A stretch of 64,000 nt of DNA. Source: Streptomyces sulphureus DSM 40104 (GTDB lineage: Bacteria > Actinomycetota > Actinomycetes > Streptomycetales > Streptomycetaceae). Below are positions 8,038 through 16,160 of the stretch, piece by piece (positions within the stretch are counted from its first letter, which is position 1; the number at the start of each line of letters is the position of its first letter). The position numbers and the translations under genes are program-made. The stretch covers positions 1-64,000 of the forward strand of contig NZ_KB905830.1 in the NCBI RefSeq assembly GCF_000381025.1. The letters are read 5' to 3'. The notes beneath the pieces are model-generated. The model worked only from the letters and a program-made list of their open reading frames with translations, had not been told where the DNA came from and searched no databases.

Positions 8038-9042
8038 ATGCTCACCCCGCGCCGCGCCGACCTGCCGACCGTCCGCTGCGACCTCTGCCCCGACCACCCC
8101 CTCCTCCCCACCCACGAAGAACGCCACAACCACCAGCTCTGCGCCCGCTGCCAACAGCGCCTCCTCGCCGTCCCGCACCCCGAGGACCACCTGTGCGCGC
8201 CCTGCCGCCGCGAGTGCCCCGACTGCCACGCGCCCACCCCCGAAGGCGCCGCATGCCGCACCTGCCGCGGACGCTGCCGCACCTGCCGCGCCCCGCTCCC
8301 CCCGCGCCCCGCACCCGCCGACGAACTCGTCACCGTCGCACCCGAGGGCCGGAGCGACCGCCGCAAGTGGGCCAAGACCTACTTCCCCCGCTCCTCGACC
8401 CGCGAGCAGTGCGACGCCTGCCGCGCACCCCGAGACGCAGCCCGCACCGTCCTCGCCGCCCTCCCCGAACCGCTCCTCCGCGCCTGCGGCGGCGCCCTGC
8501 CGCCCGCCGCGCTCGACGTCCTCCACGCCGAACTGCGCACCCGCACCCCCGCAGAACTGATCAACCGCATCGGCCGCCGCTGGTGGACGAGTTGGGCGCA
8601 CCGCCCGCTCCGCACCGAAGAACCCGGCGAAGAACGCCGCCCCGACACCGTCCTCACCTGGCTCCTCGCCCCCACCCCCTGCAACGGCCGCTGCGAGGAC
8701 GGCTGGCACCGCGCCGACCCGAGCAGGCCGGACGAGGACGACCGCCCCTGTCCCGTCTGCCGCGGCGGCCGCCTCCTACGCGCGACGCCCGAACACCACG
8801 ACGAGGAACACGACGAGCCCTCCGAGGGCGACCCGCGCAAGGTCGCCGACCGCCCCCTCTCCGAAGCGCTCGCCGACGCACCCCCCTTCCGCGAGTGCGA
8901 AGGCCGCGACGGCGCCTGCGGCCTCCCCGTCGCCGACCCCTACCCCTACTGCCCCGCCTGCCTGGGTTGGCCGCGCTGCTCCTGCGGACGCCGCTTCGAC
9001 CCGGAGCGCGCCGACGGCTGCCGCGCATGCAGCCGGGGGTGA
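8038..9042 (+). CDS. Cys-rich multi-zinc-ribbon protein of unknown function
   Basis: The 334-residue protein starts at ATG 8038 after GGGAG. It carries a long series of CxxC knuckles: CDLC, CARC, CAPC, CPDC, CRTC twice, CDAC, CPVC, CPAC, CSC and CRAC. They are grouped in an N-terminal block (residues 10-95) and a C-terminal block (about 225-334), with a helical middle part that includes LINRIGRRWWTSWAHRP and an acidic HHDEEHDEPSEGD stretch. Such knuckle arrays bind several zinc ions and usually mediate nucleic-acid or protein contacts. No catalytic motif was recognised. It follows the deaminase/SUKH-3 pair on the same strand after 80 bp and may be a third member of that unit. I do not recognise the family. 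Confidence 0.7.
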   Translation: MLTPRRADLPTVRCDLCPDHPLLPTHEERHNHQLCARCQQRLLAVPHPEDHLCAPCRRECPDCHAPTPEGAACRTCRGRCRTCRAPLPPRPAPADELVTVAPEGRSDRRKWAKTYFPRSSTREQCDACRAPRDAARTVLAALPEPLLRACGGALPPAALDVLHAELRTRTPAELINRIGRRWWTSWAHRPLRTEEPGEERRPDTVLTWLLAPTPCNGRCEDGWHRADPSRPDEDDRPCPVCRGGRLLRATPEHHDEEHDEPSEGDPRKVADRPLSEALADAPPFRECEGRDGACGLPVADPYPYCPACLGWPRCSCGRRFDPERADGCRACSRG

Positions 9043-9082
9043 AAACCACGCCCGCCGCGGCCCGCCGACGAGCGGGCGCCGC

Positions 9083-10513
9083 TCAGCGCCCGTGCGGAAT
9101 GATCGCCGACACCCGGAAGCCCCCCGCATCCGTCGGCCCGGAGACGAAGCCACCCCCGAGCGCCACCACGCGCTCCTTCATCCCCACGAGCCCGTTGCCG
9201 CCGCTCGGCAGCCCCGCATCCGCCGCCCCCTCCGCCGGCGCCGGGTCGTTCTCCACCTGAAGAGCCACCTCGTCCTCGCGGTGCGCAAGCCGCACCCGCG
9301 TCTGCGCACCCGCCGCGTGCTTGTGCACGTTGGTGAGCGCCTCCTGCACGACACGGAACGCCGTCTGCTCCACGGCAGCCGGATAGACCCGCGCCTCCCC
9401 CTCGATCGACAGCTCCACCGCGATCCCGGCCGCCCGCGACTGCCCGACGAGTGCGTCCAACTCGGCGAGCAACGGCACCGTTCCGGCGTCCGCCACGTCG
9501 CGCACCGCCGTCGCCGCGCCACCCGCGCCGACGTCCGCGACGGCCTGCACCGGCACCGGGACGTCCTCGCACGACGCCTCCGCCGCGCCCGGCCCCCTCG
9601 CCGTCGCCACGAACTCCGCGAGCCGCGAGGGCACTTCCGCCTTCTCCTCGACCGCCTCTCCCGAGCGCAGCACGCCGAGCATGGTCCGCAACTCGTCGAG
9701 GGCCTGCCGCCCCATGTCACCGACGAGCGCCGCGTTCTTCGCCGCCTTCTCCGGGTCCTTCAGCGCCACCGCCTTGAGCGCCGCCGCGTGCACCACCATG
9801 AGGCTCACACGGTGCGCCACGACGTCGTGCATCTCCCGCGCGATCCGCGTCCGCTCCTCGCTCCGCGCCCACTCGGCGCGCTCCTCCGCACGGTCGGCGA
9901 GGAGCGACAACTCCCGCTCCAGACCGTCCGCGCGCTCCCGCAGCGAGACGACGAGCCGCCGACGGGCGCCGACGTAGAGGCCGAGGAGAAGCGGCGGCGC
10001 CGTCACGCCGACCGACATCAGCACGGCGACGAGCGGCATGAACCAGGCGTCCGGATTGAAGTCGGCCTCCCGGCCGATGGAGCGGTCCATCTGGATCAGC
10101 GTGATCAGCAGCGTCCCCGCCGCACCCATCCCCGCGAGCAGCGCGATGATCCGCCGCGGGACGGCGGACGCAGCGAGCGTGTAGAGGCCGACGACGCCGA
10201 GCACGAAGCCGGTCTGCGCCGGCAGCACCGCGATCCCCACCAGCACCACGACGATCGGCCACCGCCTGCGCACCAGCAGCACCGCCCCCGCGAGCGCCCC
10301 CAACGCCACGGAGAGGGCGACGGGCACCCCCGTCTCGCGCGCGAAACCGACGCCGCGCACCGCACTCTCCAGCGCGGAGGCGACCGCGAGGAGCACGTCG
10401 AGCGCGGCGCTGCGCGGTCGTTGCCACCAGTACGTCCACCGCCACCACGGCGGTCCCCTGCGCTCCTGCTCCCCGGGCCCTGCGCGGACGCGGCTCTCCC
10501 CCGACTCGGTCAT
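9083..10513 (-). CDS. Two-component sensor histidine kinase (HisKA_3/NarL type), orphan
   Basis: The 476-residue protein starts at ATG 10513. Residues 35-200 hold about four to six hydrophobic segments (VALSVALGALAGAVLLVRRRW, IIALLAGMGAAGTLLITLI). A coiled region leads to the dimerisation domain with the phospho-His in ARE-MHDVVAHRVSLMV. The C-terminal HATPase_c has FRVVQEALTNVHKHA (N box) and GNGLVGMKERV (G box). A roughly 55-residue Ala/Gly/Val stretch sits between DHp and ATPase. Kinases of this class normally lie next to a LuxR-type response regulator; none is adjacent here, the nearest being at 26430 and 33418. The signal is unknown. Confidence 0.9.
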   Translation of the reverse strand: MTESGESRVRAGPGEQERRGPPWWRWTYWWQRPRSAALDVLLAVASALESAVRGVGFARETGVPVALSVALGALAGAVLLVRRRWPIVVVLVGIAVLPAQTGFVLGVVGLYTLAASAVPRRIIALLAGMGAAGTLLITLIQMDRSIGREADFNPDAWFMPLVAVLMSVGVTAPPLLLGLYVGARRRLVVSLRERADGLERELSLLADRAEERAEWARSEERTRIAREMHDVVAHRVSLMVVHAAALKAVALKDPEKAAKNAALVGDMGRQALDELRTMLGVLRSGEAVEEKAEVPSRLAEFVATARGPGAAEASCEDVPVPVQAVADVGAGGAATAVRDVADAGTVPLLAELDALVGQSRAAGIAVELSIEGEARVYPAAVEQTAFRVVQEALTNVHKHAAGAQTRVRLAHREDEVALQVENDPAPAEGAADAGLPSGGNGLVGMKERVVALGGGFVSGPTDAGGFRVSAIIPHGR

Positions 10514-10684
10514 AGCGCCCAGCGTACGACCGCCGGTCACGCCTTCCCCCGGAGAGCCCAGGAACGTCCCGTTCCGCACGCCTCTATCCCAGGACAGCCG
10601 ACTTCGGGCACGGAACAGCGCGATCCCACCCGAACCGCTGAAGCGGGCCGGTGAGCGCACCCCCGGCGCGACGACGCTGGACCC

Positions 10685-11599
10685 ATGACGTCACCCACCG
10701 AACCCGCCTCCGCGCGCGACGACACCGGCGGCCTGCGCACGGGGGCCACCACCTACGAGCACCTGCGCGCCGAGGCCGTCCGCCTGCGCCGCGCCGGGCT
10801 GAGCCGCCGCCGCATCCGCGACGAACTAGGCGTACACAACAACGACCTCCTCAACCGCCTCCTCACCGGCGAGCCCCCTCCCGAGTGGACCCGCCGCCCG
10901 CGCGCCAAGGACGAACTCCGCGCCCGCGCACGCCGATTGCGCACCGAGGGCTGGACGTACGACCGCATCCAACTCGAACTCGGCGTCTCGAAGAGCTCCA
11001 TATCCCTGTGGGTCCGCGACCTGCCCCGCCCCGCCCCGTCCCGCACCCCGTCGGAACAGGCACACCTCGCCTCCCGGAAGCGCTGGGAGTTCGAGTCGGC
11101 CCGCCGCGAGGAGGAGCGCCGCCGCACCACACGGGAGGCGACCGCCGAGATCGGCGAGTTGACCGACCGGGAGCTCTTCCTCGTCGGGGTGGGGCTGTAC
11201 TGGGCCGAGGGGTCGAAGAGCAAACCGTACGCACGGAGGGAGAAGGTCACCTTCGTCAACAGCGACCCCGAGATGATCAGTCTGTATCTCTCCTGGCTGC
11301 ACCTGCTCGGTGTGCCCCAAAGGCATCTCCGGTTCTGCGTCATGATCCACGAGTCCGCCGACGTGGCAGCGGCCGAGGACTACTGGGCCGAACTCGTGGG
11401 CGCGGACCGCTCCGCCTTCCACAAGACGTCCCTCAAGAAGCACAACCCGAAGACGGTGCGCCGGAACACCGCGGAGGGGTACCGGGGCTGCCTGGTGATC
11501 AAAGTGCTCCAGGGAGCTGATCTGTACCGTCGCATCGAGGGCTGGTGGTGGGGCATAGTATGGGGTGCCCGAGGCGCCGAGAAGGCAAATCGGACATAG
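10685..11599 (+). CDS. LAGLIDADG-like protein with tandem helix-turn-helix domains
   Basis: The 304-residue protein starts at ATG 10685. Two helix-turn-helix units stand in tandem: EAVRLRRAGLSRRRIRDELG (about residues 30-49) and RARRLRTEGWTYDRIQLELG (about 77-96). They are related to each other, suggesting duplication. After an Arg/Glu helix comes a C-terminal domain from about 155: LFLVGVGLYWAEGSK, KVTFVNSDPEMISLYLSW, KVLQGADLYRRIEGW. This is the pattern of a LAGLIDADG-type (WhiA/homing endonuclease-like) fold. It may be a DNA-binding regulator that has lost nuclease activity, or an endonuclease; catalytic acidic residues could not be fixed with certainty. The stop lies 6 nt before tRNA-Gln. 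Confidence 0.65.
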   Translation: MTSPTEPASARDDTGGLRTGATTYEHLRAEAVRLRRAGLSRRRIRDELGVHNNDLLNRLLTGEPPPEWTRRPRAKDELRARARRLRTEGWTYDRIQLELGVSKSSISLWVRDLPRPAPSRTPSEQAHLASRKRWEFESARREEERRRTTREATAEIGELTDRELFLVGVGLYWAEGSKSKPYARREKVTFVNSDPEMISLYLSWLHLLGVPQRHLRFCVMIHESADVAAAEDYWAELVGADRSAFHKTSLKKHNPKTVRRNTAEGYRGCLVIKVLQGADLYRRIEGWWWGIVWGARGAEKANRT

Positions 11600-11605
11600 G
11601 GGCAA

Positions 11606-11676
11606 TCCCGGGTCGACTAAGGGCAAGTCCACAGGTTTTGGTCCTGTTGATGAGGGTTCGAATCCTTCCCCGGGAG
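11606..11676 (+). tRNA. tRNA-Gln (anticodon UUG)
   Basis: A complete cloverleaf can be drawn. The acceptor stem is TCCCGGG/CCCGGGA, with the T1-A72 pair and G73 discriminator typical of tRNA-Gln. The D stem is GACT/AGTC, and the anticodon stem ACAGG/CCTGT encloses loop TTTTGGT with anticodon TTG at 11638-11640. The T arm is GAGGG-TTCGAAT-CCTTC. The 3' CCA is not encoded. The D loop is short (7 nt) and the variable loop has 4 nt. Confidence 0.93.
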
Positions 11677-11694
11677 CTCATGCGCACTACTGAA

Positions 11695-11721
11695 CGGGCC
11701 GGCGTCTACGACGCCGGCCCG
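11695..11721 (+). terminator. Hairpin downstream of tRNA-Gln
   Basis: A perfect 12-bp stem, CGGGCCGGCGTC/GACGCCGGCCCG with loop TAC, starts 18 nt after the tRNA. It lies between the tRNA and glmU and probably terminates the tRNA transcript. Confidence 0.75.
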
Positions 11722-11821
11722 TCGCGCGTCCGTCCCCCACTCCCCGCGCCACTCGCATCCGCTCCCCGACCCCCCGGTATCCTGCGGCATGTCATCCCAC
11801 CCGAAGCCGAAGGGCACCCCC

Positions 11822-13297
11822 GTGAGCGCCAATCGCCCGGCAGCCGTCGTCGTTCTCGCAGCGGGTGAGGGCACCCGCATGAAGTCGGCCACCCCCAAGG
11901 TCCTGCACTCCCTGTGCGGCACGTCCCTCGTCGGCCACGTGGTCGGCGCCTCCCGCAGCCTCGATCCGGGCCACCTCGTCGTGGTCGTCGGCCACGCGCG
12001 CGAGCAAGTCGCCGCGCACCTCGCCGAGATCGACGAGCAGGCCCACACGGCGGTCCAGGAGCAGCAGAACGGCACGGGGCACGCGGTGCGGGTCGCGCTG
12101 GAGGAGCTGGCGCAGCACGGCGTCCTCGTCGAGGGCACGACGATCGTGACGTGCGGAGACACCCCGCTGCTCACCGGCGCGACGCTGCGGCACCTCTCCG
12201 AGGTGCACGAGTCCGAGGGCAACGCGGTCACCGTGCTCAGCGCCGAGGTCCCCGACGCAACCGGGTACGGCCGCCTCGTACGCGCCGCGGACGGCGCGGT
12301 GTTGGAGATCGTCGAGCACAAGGACGCGACGGCCGGGCAGCGGGCGATCCGCGAGATCAACTCCGGTGTCTTCGCTTTCGACGGCCGCCTCCTCGCCGAC
12401 GCGCTCGGCAAGGTGCGCCGCGACAACAGCCAGGGCGAGGAGTACCTGACCGACGTCCTCGGCATCCTGCGGGAGGCGGGGCACCGCGTGGGCGCCGCCG
12501 TCGCGGCCGACCACAGGGAGATCGCCGGCATCAACAACCGCGTGCAGTTGGCGCAGGCCCGCCGGACGCTCAACGAGCGCCTTCTGGAGGAGGCGATGCT
12601 CGCCGGCGTCACCGTCGTCGACCCGGCGACGACGTGGATGGACACCGCGGTGACGTACGAGCCGGACGCGGTCGTGCAGCCGGGGACGCAGCTCGAGGGC
12701 GCCACCCATCTCGGCGCCGGCAGCGAGGTCGGCCCGCACGCGCGGCTGACCGACACCGTCGTCGGCGCCGGAGCGCGGGTGGACAACACCGTGGCCGAGG
12801 GGGCGGAGATCGGGGCGGGCGCGAAGGTCGGTCCGTACACCTACCTGCGGCCGGGGACGAAGCTCTCGGCCGAGGTGAAGGCGGGAAGCTTCGTCGAGAT
12901 GAAGAATGCGGAGCTCGGCGAGGGGACGAAGGTGCCGCACCTCTCCTACGTCGGCGACGCGGTGATCGGCGAGCAGACCAACATCGGTGCCGCGAGCGTC
13001 TTCGTCAACTACGACGGTGTGGACAAGCACCGGACGACGATCGGCTCGCACTGCAGGACCGGTGCGGACAACATGTTTGTGGCACCTGTCACGGTCGGGG
13101 ACGGTGCCTACACGGCCGCCGGTTCCGTCGTGACCAAGGACGTGCCGCCGGGCTCGCTCGCCGTCGCCCGCGGTCAGCAGCGCAACATCGCTGGTTGGGT
13201 GGCCAGGAAGCGTCCGGGGAGCGCCGCGGCGCGCGCCGCGGAGGCGGCTGCGGACGGTTCGGGCAGGACGTCGGGCGAGGGGGGCTCGGAGTCCTGA
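11822..13297 (+). CDS. glmU: Bifunctional GlcNAc-1-P uridyltransferase/glucosamine-1-P acetyltransferase
   Basis: GlmU makes UDP-GlcNAc for peptidoglycan: acetyl-CoA plus GlcN-1-P, then UTP. The N-terminal pyrophosphorylase domain has the nucleotide loop LAAGEGTRMKS and the conserved QNGTGHAV and CGDTPLL. From about residue 245 the left-handed beta-helix repeats run (GAGARVDNTVAEGAEIGAG), with FVEMKNA, NYDGVDKHRTTIG and AVARGQQRNIAGW of the acetyltransferase. The C-terminal tail is Ala/Gly-rich. GTG 11822 is preferred: it gives the family start MSANRPAAVVVLAAGEG and has AAGGG upstream. ATG 11789 is in frame and would add 11 residues. It lies upstream of prs, as in related genomes. Confidence 0.95.
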   Translation: MSANRPAAVVVLAAGEGTRMKSATPKVLHSLCGTSLVGHVVGASRSLDPGHLVVVVGHAREQVAAHLAEIDEQAHTAVQEQQNGTGHAVRVALEELAQHGVLVEGTTIVTCGDTPLLTGATLRHLSEVHESEGNAVTVLSAEVPDATGYGRLVRAADGAVLEIVEHKDATAGQRAIREINSGVFAFDGRLLADALGKVRRDNSQGEEYLTDVLGILREAGHRVGAAVAADHREIAGINNRVQLAQARRTLNERLLEEAMLAGVTVVDPATTWMDTAVTYEPDAVVQPGTQLEGATHLGAGSEVGPHARLTDTVVGAGARVDNTVAEGAEIGAGAKVGPYTYLRPGTKLSAEVKAGSFVEMKNAELGEGTKVPHLSYVGDAVIGEQTNIGAASVFVNYDGVDKHRTTIGSHCRTGADNMFVAPVTVGDGAYTAAGSVVTKDVPPGSLAVARGQQRNIAGWVARKRPGSAAARAAEAAADGSGRTSGEGGSES

Positions 13298-13590
13298 CCG
13301 GGTGCTCGGCCGCTCGGGGCCGGGCGTACGGTTGGAGGGCCCACGCGATGCATGAGCAGCCTGGAGCGGACCAGGGCATACGCACGGTGCGTGCGGGTAG
13401 ACGCAGGCACCGGGCGCGCTGTGTGCACTGTTCCCGGTCGATGTCCGGTTGACGTCCGTGAGCGAGGTAGGCGAGGCGACCCGTCCTCCGCCTGATTGGG
13501 CGCGCGTAGCCGGTGAGCCGCCACGAGGTGCGGCAGCGCGCGTACGCAGGTACTCAGGTACGCAGTACGCAGGGAACAAGGAGACACTTC

Positions 13591-14568
13591 GTGACCGGGT
13601 TCAAAACGACCGGCGAGAAGAAGCTGATGCTCTTCTCCGGCCGCGCTCACCCTGAGCTGGCGGAGGAAGTAGCGGAGCAGTTGGGCATCGGCGTGGTCCC
13701 GACCAAAGCTTTCGACTTCGCGAACGGCGAGATCTACATCCGCTTCCAGGAGTCGGCCAGGGGCGCCGACTGCTTTCTGATGCAGAGCCACACGGCGCCG
13801 ATCAACAAGTGGATCATGGAGCAGTTGATCATGATCGACGCGTTGAAGCGGGCGTCGGCGCGGTCGATCACCGTGATCGTCCCCTTCTACGGGTACGCGC
13901 GGCAGGACAAGAAGCACCGCGGCCGCGAGCCGATCTCGGCGCGGCTCATGGCGGACCTCTTCCGCAAGGCGGGCGCCGACCGCATCCTCACCGTGGACCT
14001 CCACACCGATCAGATCCAGGGCTTCTTCGACGGTCCGGTCGACCACCTCTTCGCGCTGCCGCTCCTCGCCGACTACGTCGCGAGCAAGGTCGGCGGCGAC
14101 AAGCTGACGGTCGTCTCCCCCGACGCGGGCCGGGTGCGGGTCGCCGACCGCTGGGCCGACCGCCTCGGGGCGCCGCTCGCCATCGTCCACAAGCGCCGCG
14201 ATCCGGACGTCGCCAACAAGGTCACCGTGCACGAGGTGGTCGGTAACGTGAAGGGCCGCGTCTGTGTCCTCGTCGACGACATGATCGACACCGGCGGTAC
14301 GATCTGCGCCGCTGCCGAGGCGCTCTTCGCCAACGGCGCGGAGGACGTCATCGTCACCGCCACGCACGGCGTCCTCTCGGGTCCGGCGGCCGACCGGCTG
14401 AAGAACTCGAAGGTGAGCGAGTTCGTCTTCACCAACACCCTGCCGACGCCTGGGGAGTTGGACCTCGACAAGATCACCGTGCTCTCGATGGCGCCGACGA
14501 TCGCACGCGCGGTCCGCGAGGTCTTCGAGGACGGCTCGGTGACCAGCCTCTTCGAGGAGCAGGCGTAG
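13591..14568 (+). CDS. prs: Ribose-phosphate pyrophosphokinase (PRPP synthetase)
   Basis: The 325-residue enzyme converts ribose-5-P and ATP to PRPP for nucleotide, His and Trp synthesis. GTG 13591 is chosen because AAGGAG lies 7 nt upstream and the protein then begins VTGFKTTGEKKLMLFSGRAHPELA, as in the family. Diagnostic motifs are the flexible-loop YARQDKKHRGREPISAR, the metal/ATP site DLHTDQIQGFF, and the PRPP-binding loop VLVDDMIDTGGT. The length is normal for the class I family. About 290 bp of untranslated sequence separates it from glmU, so it probably has its own promoter. Confidence 0.96.
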   Translation: MTGFKTTGEKKLMLFSGRAHPELAEEVAEQLGIGVVPTKAFDFANGEIYIRFQESARGADCFLMQSHTAPINKWIMEQLIMIDALKRASARSITVIVPFYGYARQDKKHRGREPISARLMADLFRKAGADRILTVDLHTDQIQGFFDGPVDHLFALPLLADYVASKVGGDKLTVVSPDAGRVRVADRWADRLGAPLAIVHKRRDPDVANKVTVHEVVGNVKGRVCVLVDDMIDTGGTICAAAEALFANGAEDVIVTATHGVLSGPAADRLKNSKVSEFVFTNTLPTPGELDLDKITVLSMAPTIARAVREVFEDGSVTSLFEEQA

Positions 14569-14806
14569 CGGACGCCGGCGTGATCGATTTTTCGGCGGCC
14601 TCCTTCTCCGAGTAGACTCCCCTCGTCGCTCGGCGAGGGAGGCCGTGCCGCGTTCCGGGGCAGCCCGGAGGCCGGCTCATCCGTTATCGACGCGCGCTCT
14701 TCGTAGCAGGTCTGTCGTGGACGGACCGAGTGACGCCCGCGGGGTCGCCCGGCCCGGCGGAGCGGCGCCCCGGCGCCATCACACCGACGACTGCGAGGAG
14801 CGCAGC
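14569..14806 (+). promoter_or_regulatory. Leader region of rplY (ctc) with a possible -10
   Basis: The 238-bp gap upstream of rplY is long for this neighbourhood. A possible -10 hexamer, TAGACT, lies at 14613-14618, leaving about 180 nt of leader. The -35 is not clear. A 5' leader of this size could host autoregulation by the L25 protein or a stress promoter; this is inference. Confidence 0.4.
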
Positions 14807-15397
14807 ATGGCCGACGTCACACTGACCGCCACCGTCCGCAACGAGTTCGGCAAGGGCGCGGCCCGTCGCCTGCGCCGCGAGGAGAAGGTCCCCGCGGTGC
14901 TCTACGGCCACGGCGCGGACCCGGTCCACGTCGCCATCCCGAGCTACGACATGATGATGGCGCTGAAGAACTCCAACGTTCTGATCGACTTGGACATCGA
15001 GGGCAAGAGCGTCCTCTGCATCCCGAAGGCCGTGCAGCGCGAGGCGATCCGTGCGTTCCTCATCCACGTCGACCTGCTCACCGTGAAGCGCGGCGAGAAG
15101 GTCAACGTCGACGTGCCGCTGCACATCGAGGGCGAACTCGGCCCGGGCCAGCACATCCTGGAGCACGTCTACAACACGCTCCCGATCGAGGCCGAGGCGA
15201 CGCAGATCCCCGAGACGATCACCGTCTCCGTCGAGGGCCTCGTTGCGGGTGACTCGATCGAGGCGAAGGACATCACGCTGCCGAAGGGCGTCTCCCTGAC
15301 GATCGAGGGCGACGAGACGGTCCTCTCCGTCCTCGCGGCGCAGGCCGAGGAGCCGGCTCCGGAGTCCGCGGAGGGCGAGGGCTCGGTCGCCGAGTAA
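14807..15397 (+). CDS. rplY: 50S ribosomal protein L25, CTC type
   Basis: The 196-residue protein begins at ATG 14807 after GAGGAG. Residues 1-90 are the 5S-rRNA-binding L25 domain (VRNEFGKGAARRLRREEKVPAVLYGHG). Residues 95-185 form the TL5/CTC beta domain (VPLHIEGELGPGQHILEHVYNTLPIEAEATQIP), then an acidic tail EEPAPESAEGEG. The two-domain form is the general-stress protein CTC of Gram-positives and binds 5S rRNA in the central protuberance. Placement between prs and pth is a standard actinobacterial arrangement. Confidence 0.95.
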   Translation: MADVTLTATVRNEFGKGAARRLRREEKVPAVLYGHGADPVHVAIPSYDMMMALKNSNVLIDLDIEGKSVLCIPKAVQREAIRAFLIHVDLLTVKRGEKVNVDVPLHIEGELGPGQHILEHVYNTLPIEAEATQIPETITVSVEGLVAGDSIEAKDITLPKGVSLTIEGDETVLSVLAAQAEEPAPESAEGEGSVAE

Positions 15398-15411
15398 CTC
15401 CCTTTCGCCCA

Positions 15412-15441
15412 GCGGCCGGTCCCCTCGCCGGGGCCGGCCGC
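15412..15441 (+). terminator. Stem-loop between rplY and pth
   Basis: GCGGCCGG-T-CCCC pairs with GGGG-CCGGCCGC, with a bulged T and a 5-nt loop, 14 nt after the rplY stop. It may attenuate or end rplY transcription ahead of pth. Confidence 0.6.
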
Positions 15442-15496
15442 GCGGGTGCGGTACCGCCGCGCCCTGGCCGTACCGCCCGCGACCCGAGGACCCCGT

Positions 15497-16102
15497 ATGC
15501 CGCCGACTCCGAGCAGCGCCCCCGACAACGCGCCCTGGCTGGTCGTCGGCCTCGGCAACCCGGGCCCCGGGTATGCGGGCAACCGGCACAACGTCGGCTT
15601 TATGATCGCCGATCTGCTCGGGGAGCGGATCGGCGGCAGGTTCCGTACGCACAAGGCGCGCGCGCACGTGTTGGAGGGGCGGCTCGGGGCGCCCGGCTCC
15701 GGACCGCGGGTGGTGCTGGCGAAGCCGATGTCGTACATGAACCTCTCGGGCGGCCCGGTCACCGCGCTGCGCGACTTCTACAAGCTGCCGCTCGACCGCA
15801 TCGTCGCGCTCCACGACGAGCTGGACATCGACTACGGCACACTCCGCCTCAAGCGCGGCGGCGGCGACAACGGCCACAACGGACTGAAGTCGCTCACCAA
15901 GTCCCTCGGCCCCGACTACTACCGCGTCCGCTTCGGTATCGGCCGCCCGCCCGGCCGGATGCAGGTCGCCGATTACGTGCTGAAGGACTTCTCCGGGGCC
16001 GAGCGCAAGGAGCTGGGCTACCACGTGGACCGCGCGGCCGACGCCGTCGAGTCCCTGGTCACGGCGGGGCTTGAGCGGACACAGAGCACATTCCACGGTT
16101 GA
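15497..16102 (+). CDS. pth: Peptidyl-tRNA hydrolase
   Basis: The 201-residue enzyme frees tRNA from stalled peptidyl-tRNA. ATG 15497 follows GAGGA. It shows the family motifs LVVGLGNPGPGYAGNRHNVGF (Asn and catalytic His in NRHNVGF), LAKPMSYMNLSG, HDELDIDYG and the RGGGDNGHNGLKS loop. Both active-site Asn positions and the catalytic His are in place. The upstream in-frame extension to 15446 has no ribosome site and lacks family similarity. The 3' end runs close to a membrane-protein gene. Confidence 0.96.
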   Translation: MPPTPSSAPDNAPWLVVGLGNPGPGYAGNRHNVGFMIADLLGERIGGRFRTHKARAHVLEGRLGAPGSGPRVVLAKPMSYMNLSGGPVTALRDFYKLPLDRIVALHDELDIDYGTLRLKRGGGDNGHNGLKSLTKSLGPDYYRVRFGIGRPPGRMQVADYVLKDFSGAERKELGYHVDRAADAVESLVTAGLERTQSTFHG

Positions 16103-16160
16103 ACGGATAGACCTCGCACCGCAGTTGACCGGTGGCGGGTTTCTCGCCAGTATCCGCCTC

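Noticed and set aside
9060..11600. Genomic island inserted at tRNA-Gln
   Set aside because: No integrase, no direct repeat of the tRNA 3' end and no composition change were found, so integration is not supported although the gene-tRNA junction is odd.
13298..13590. Small RNA or gene in the glmU-prs gap
   Set aside because: Only short direct repeats of TACGCAG before the prs start were seen; nothing supports a product.
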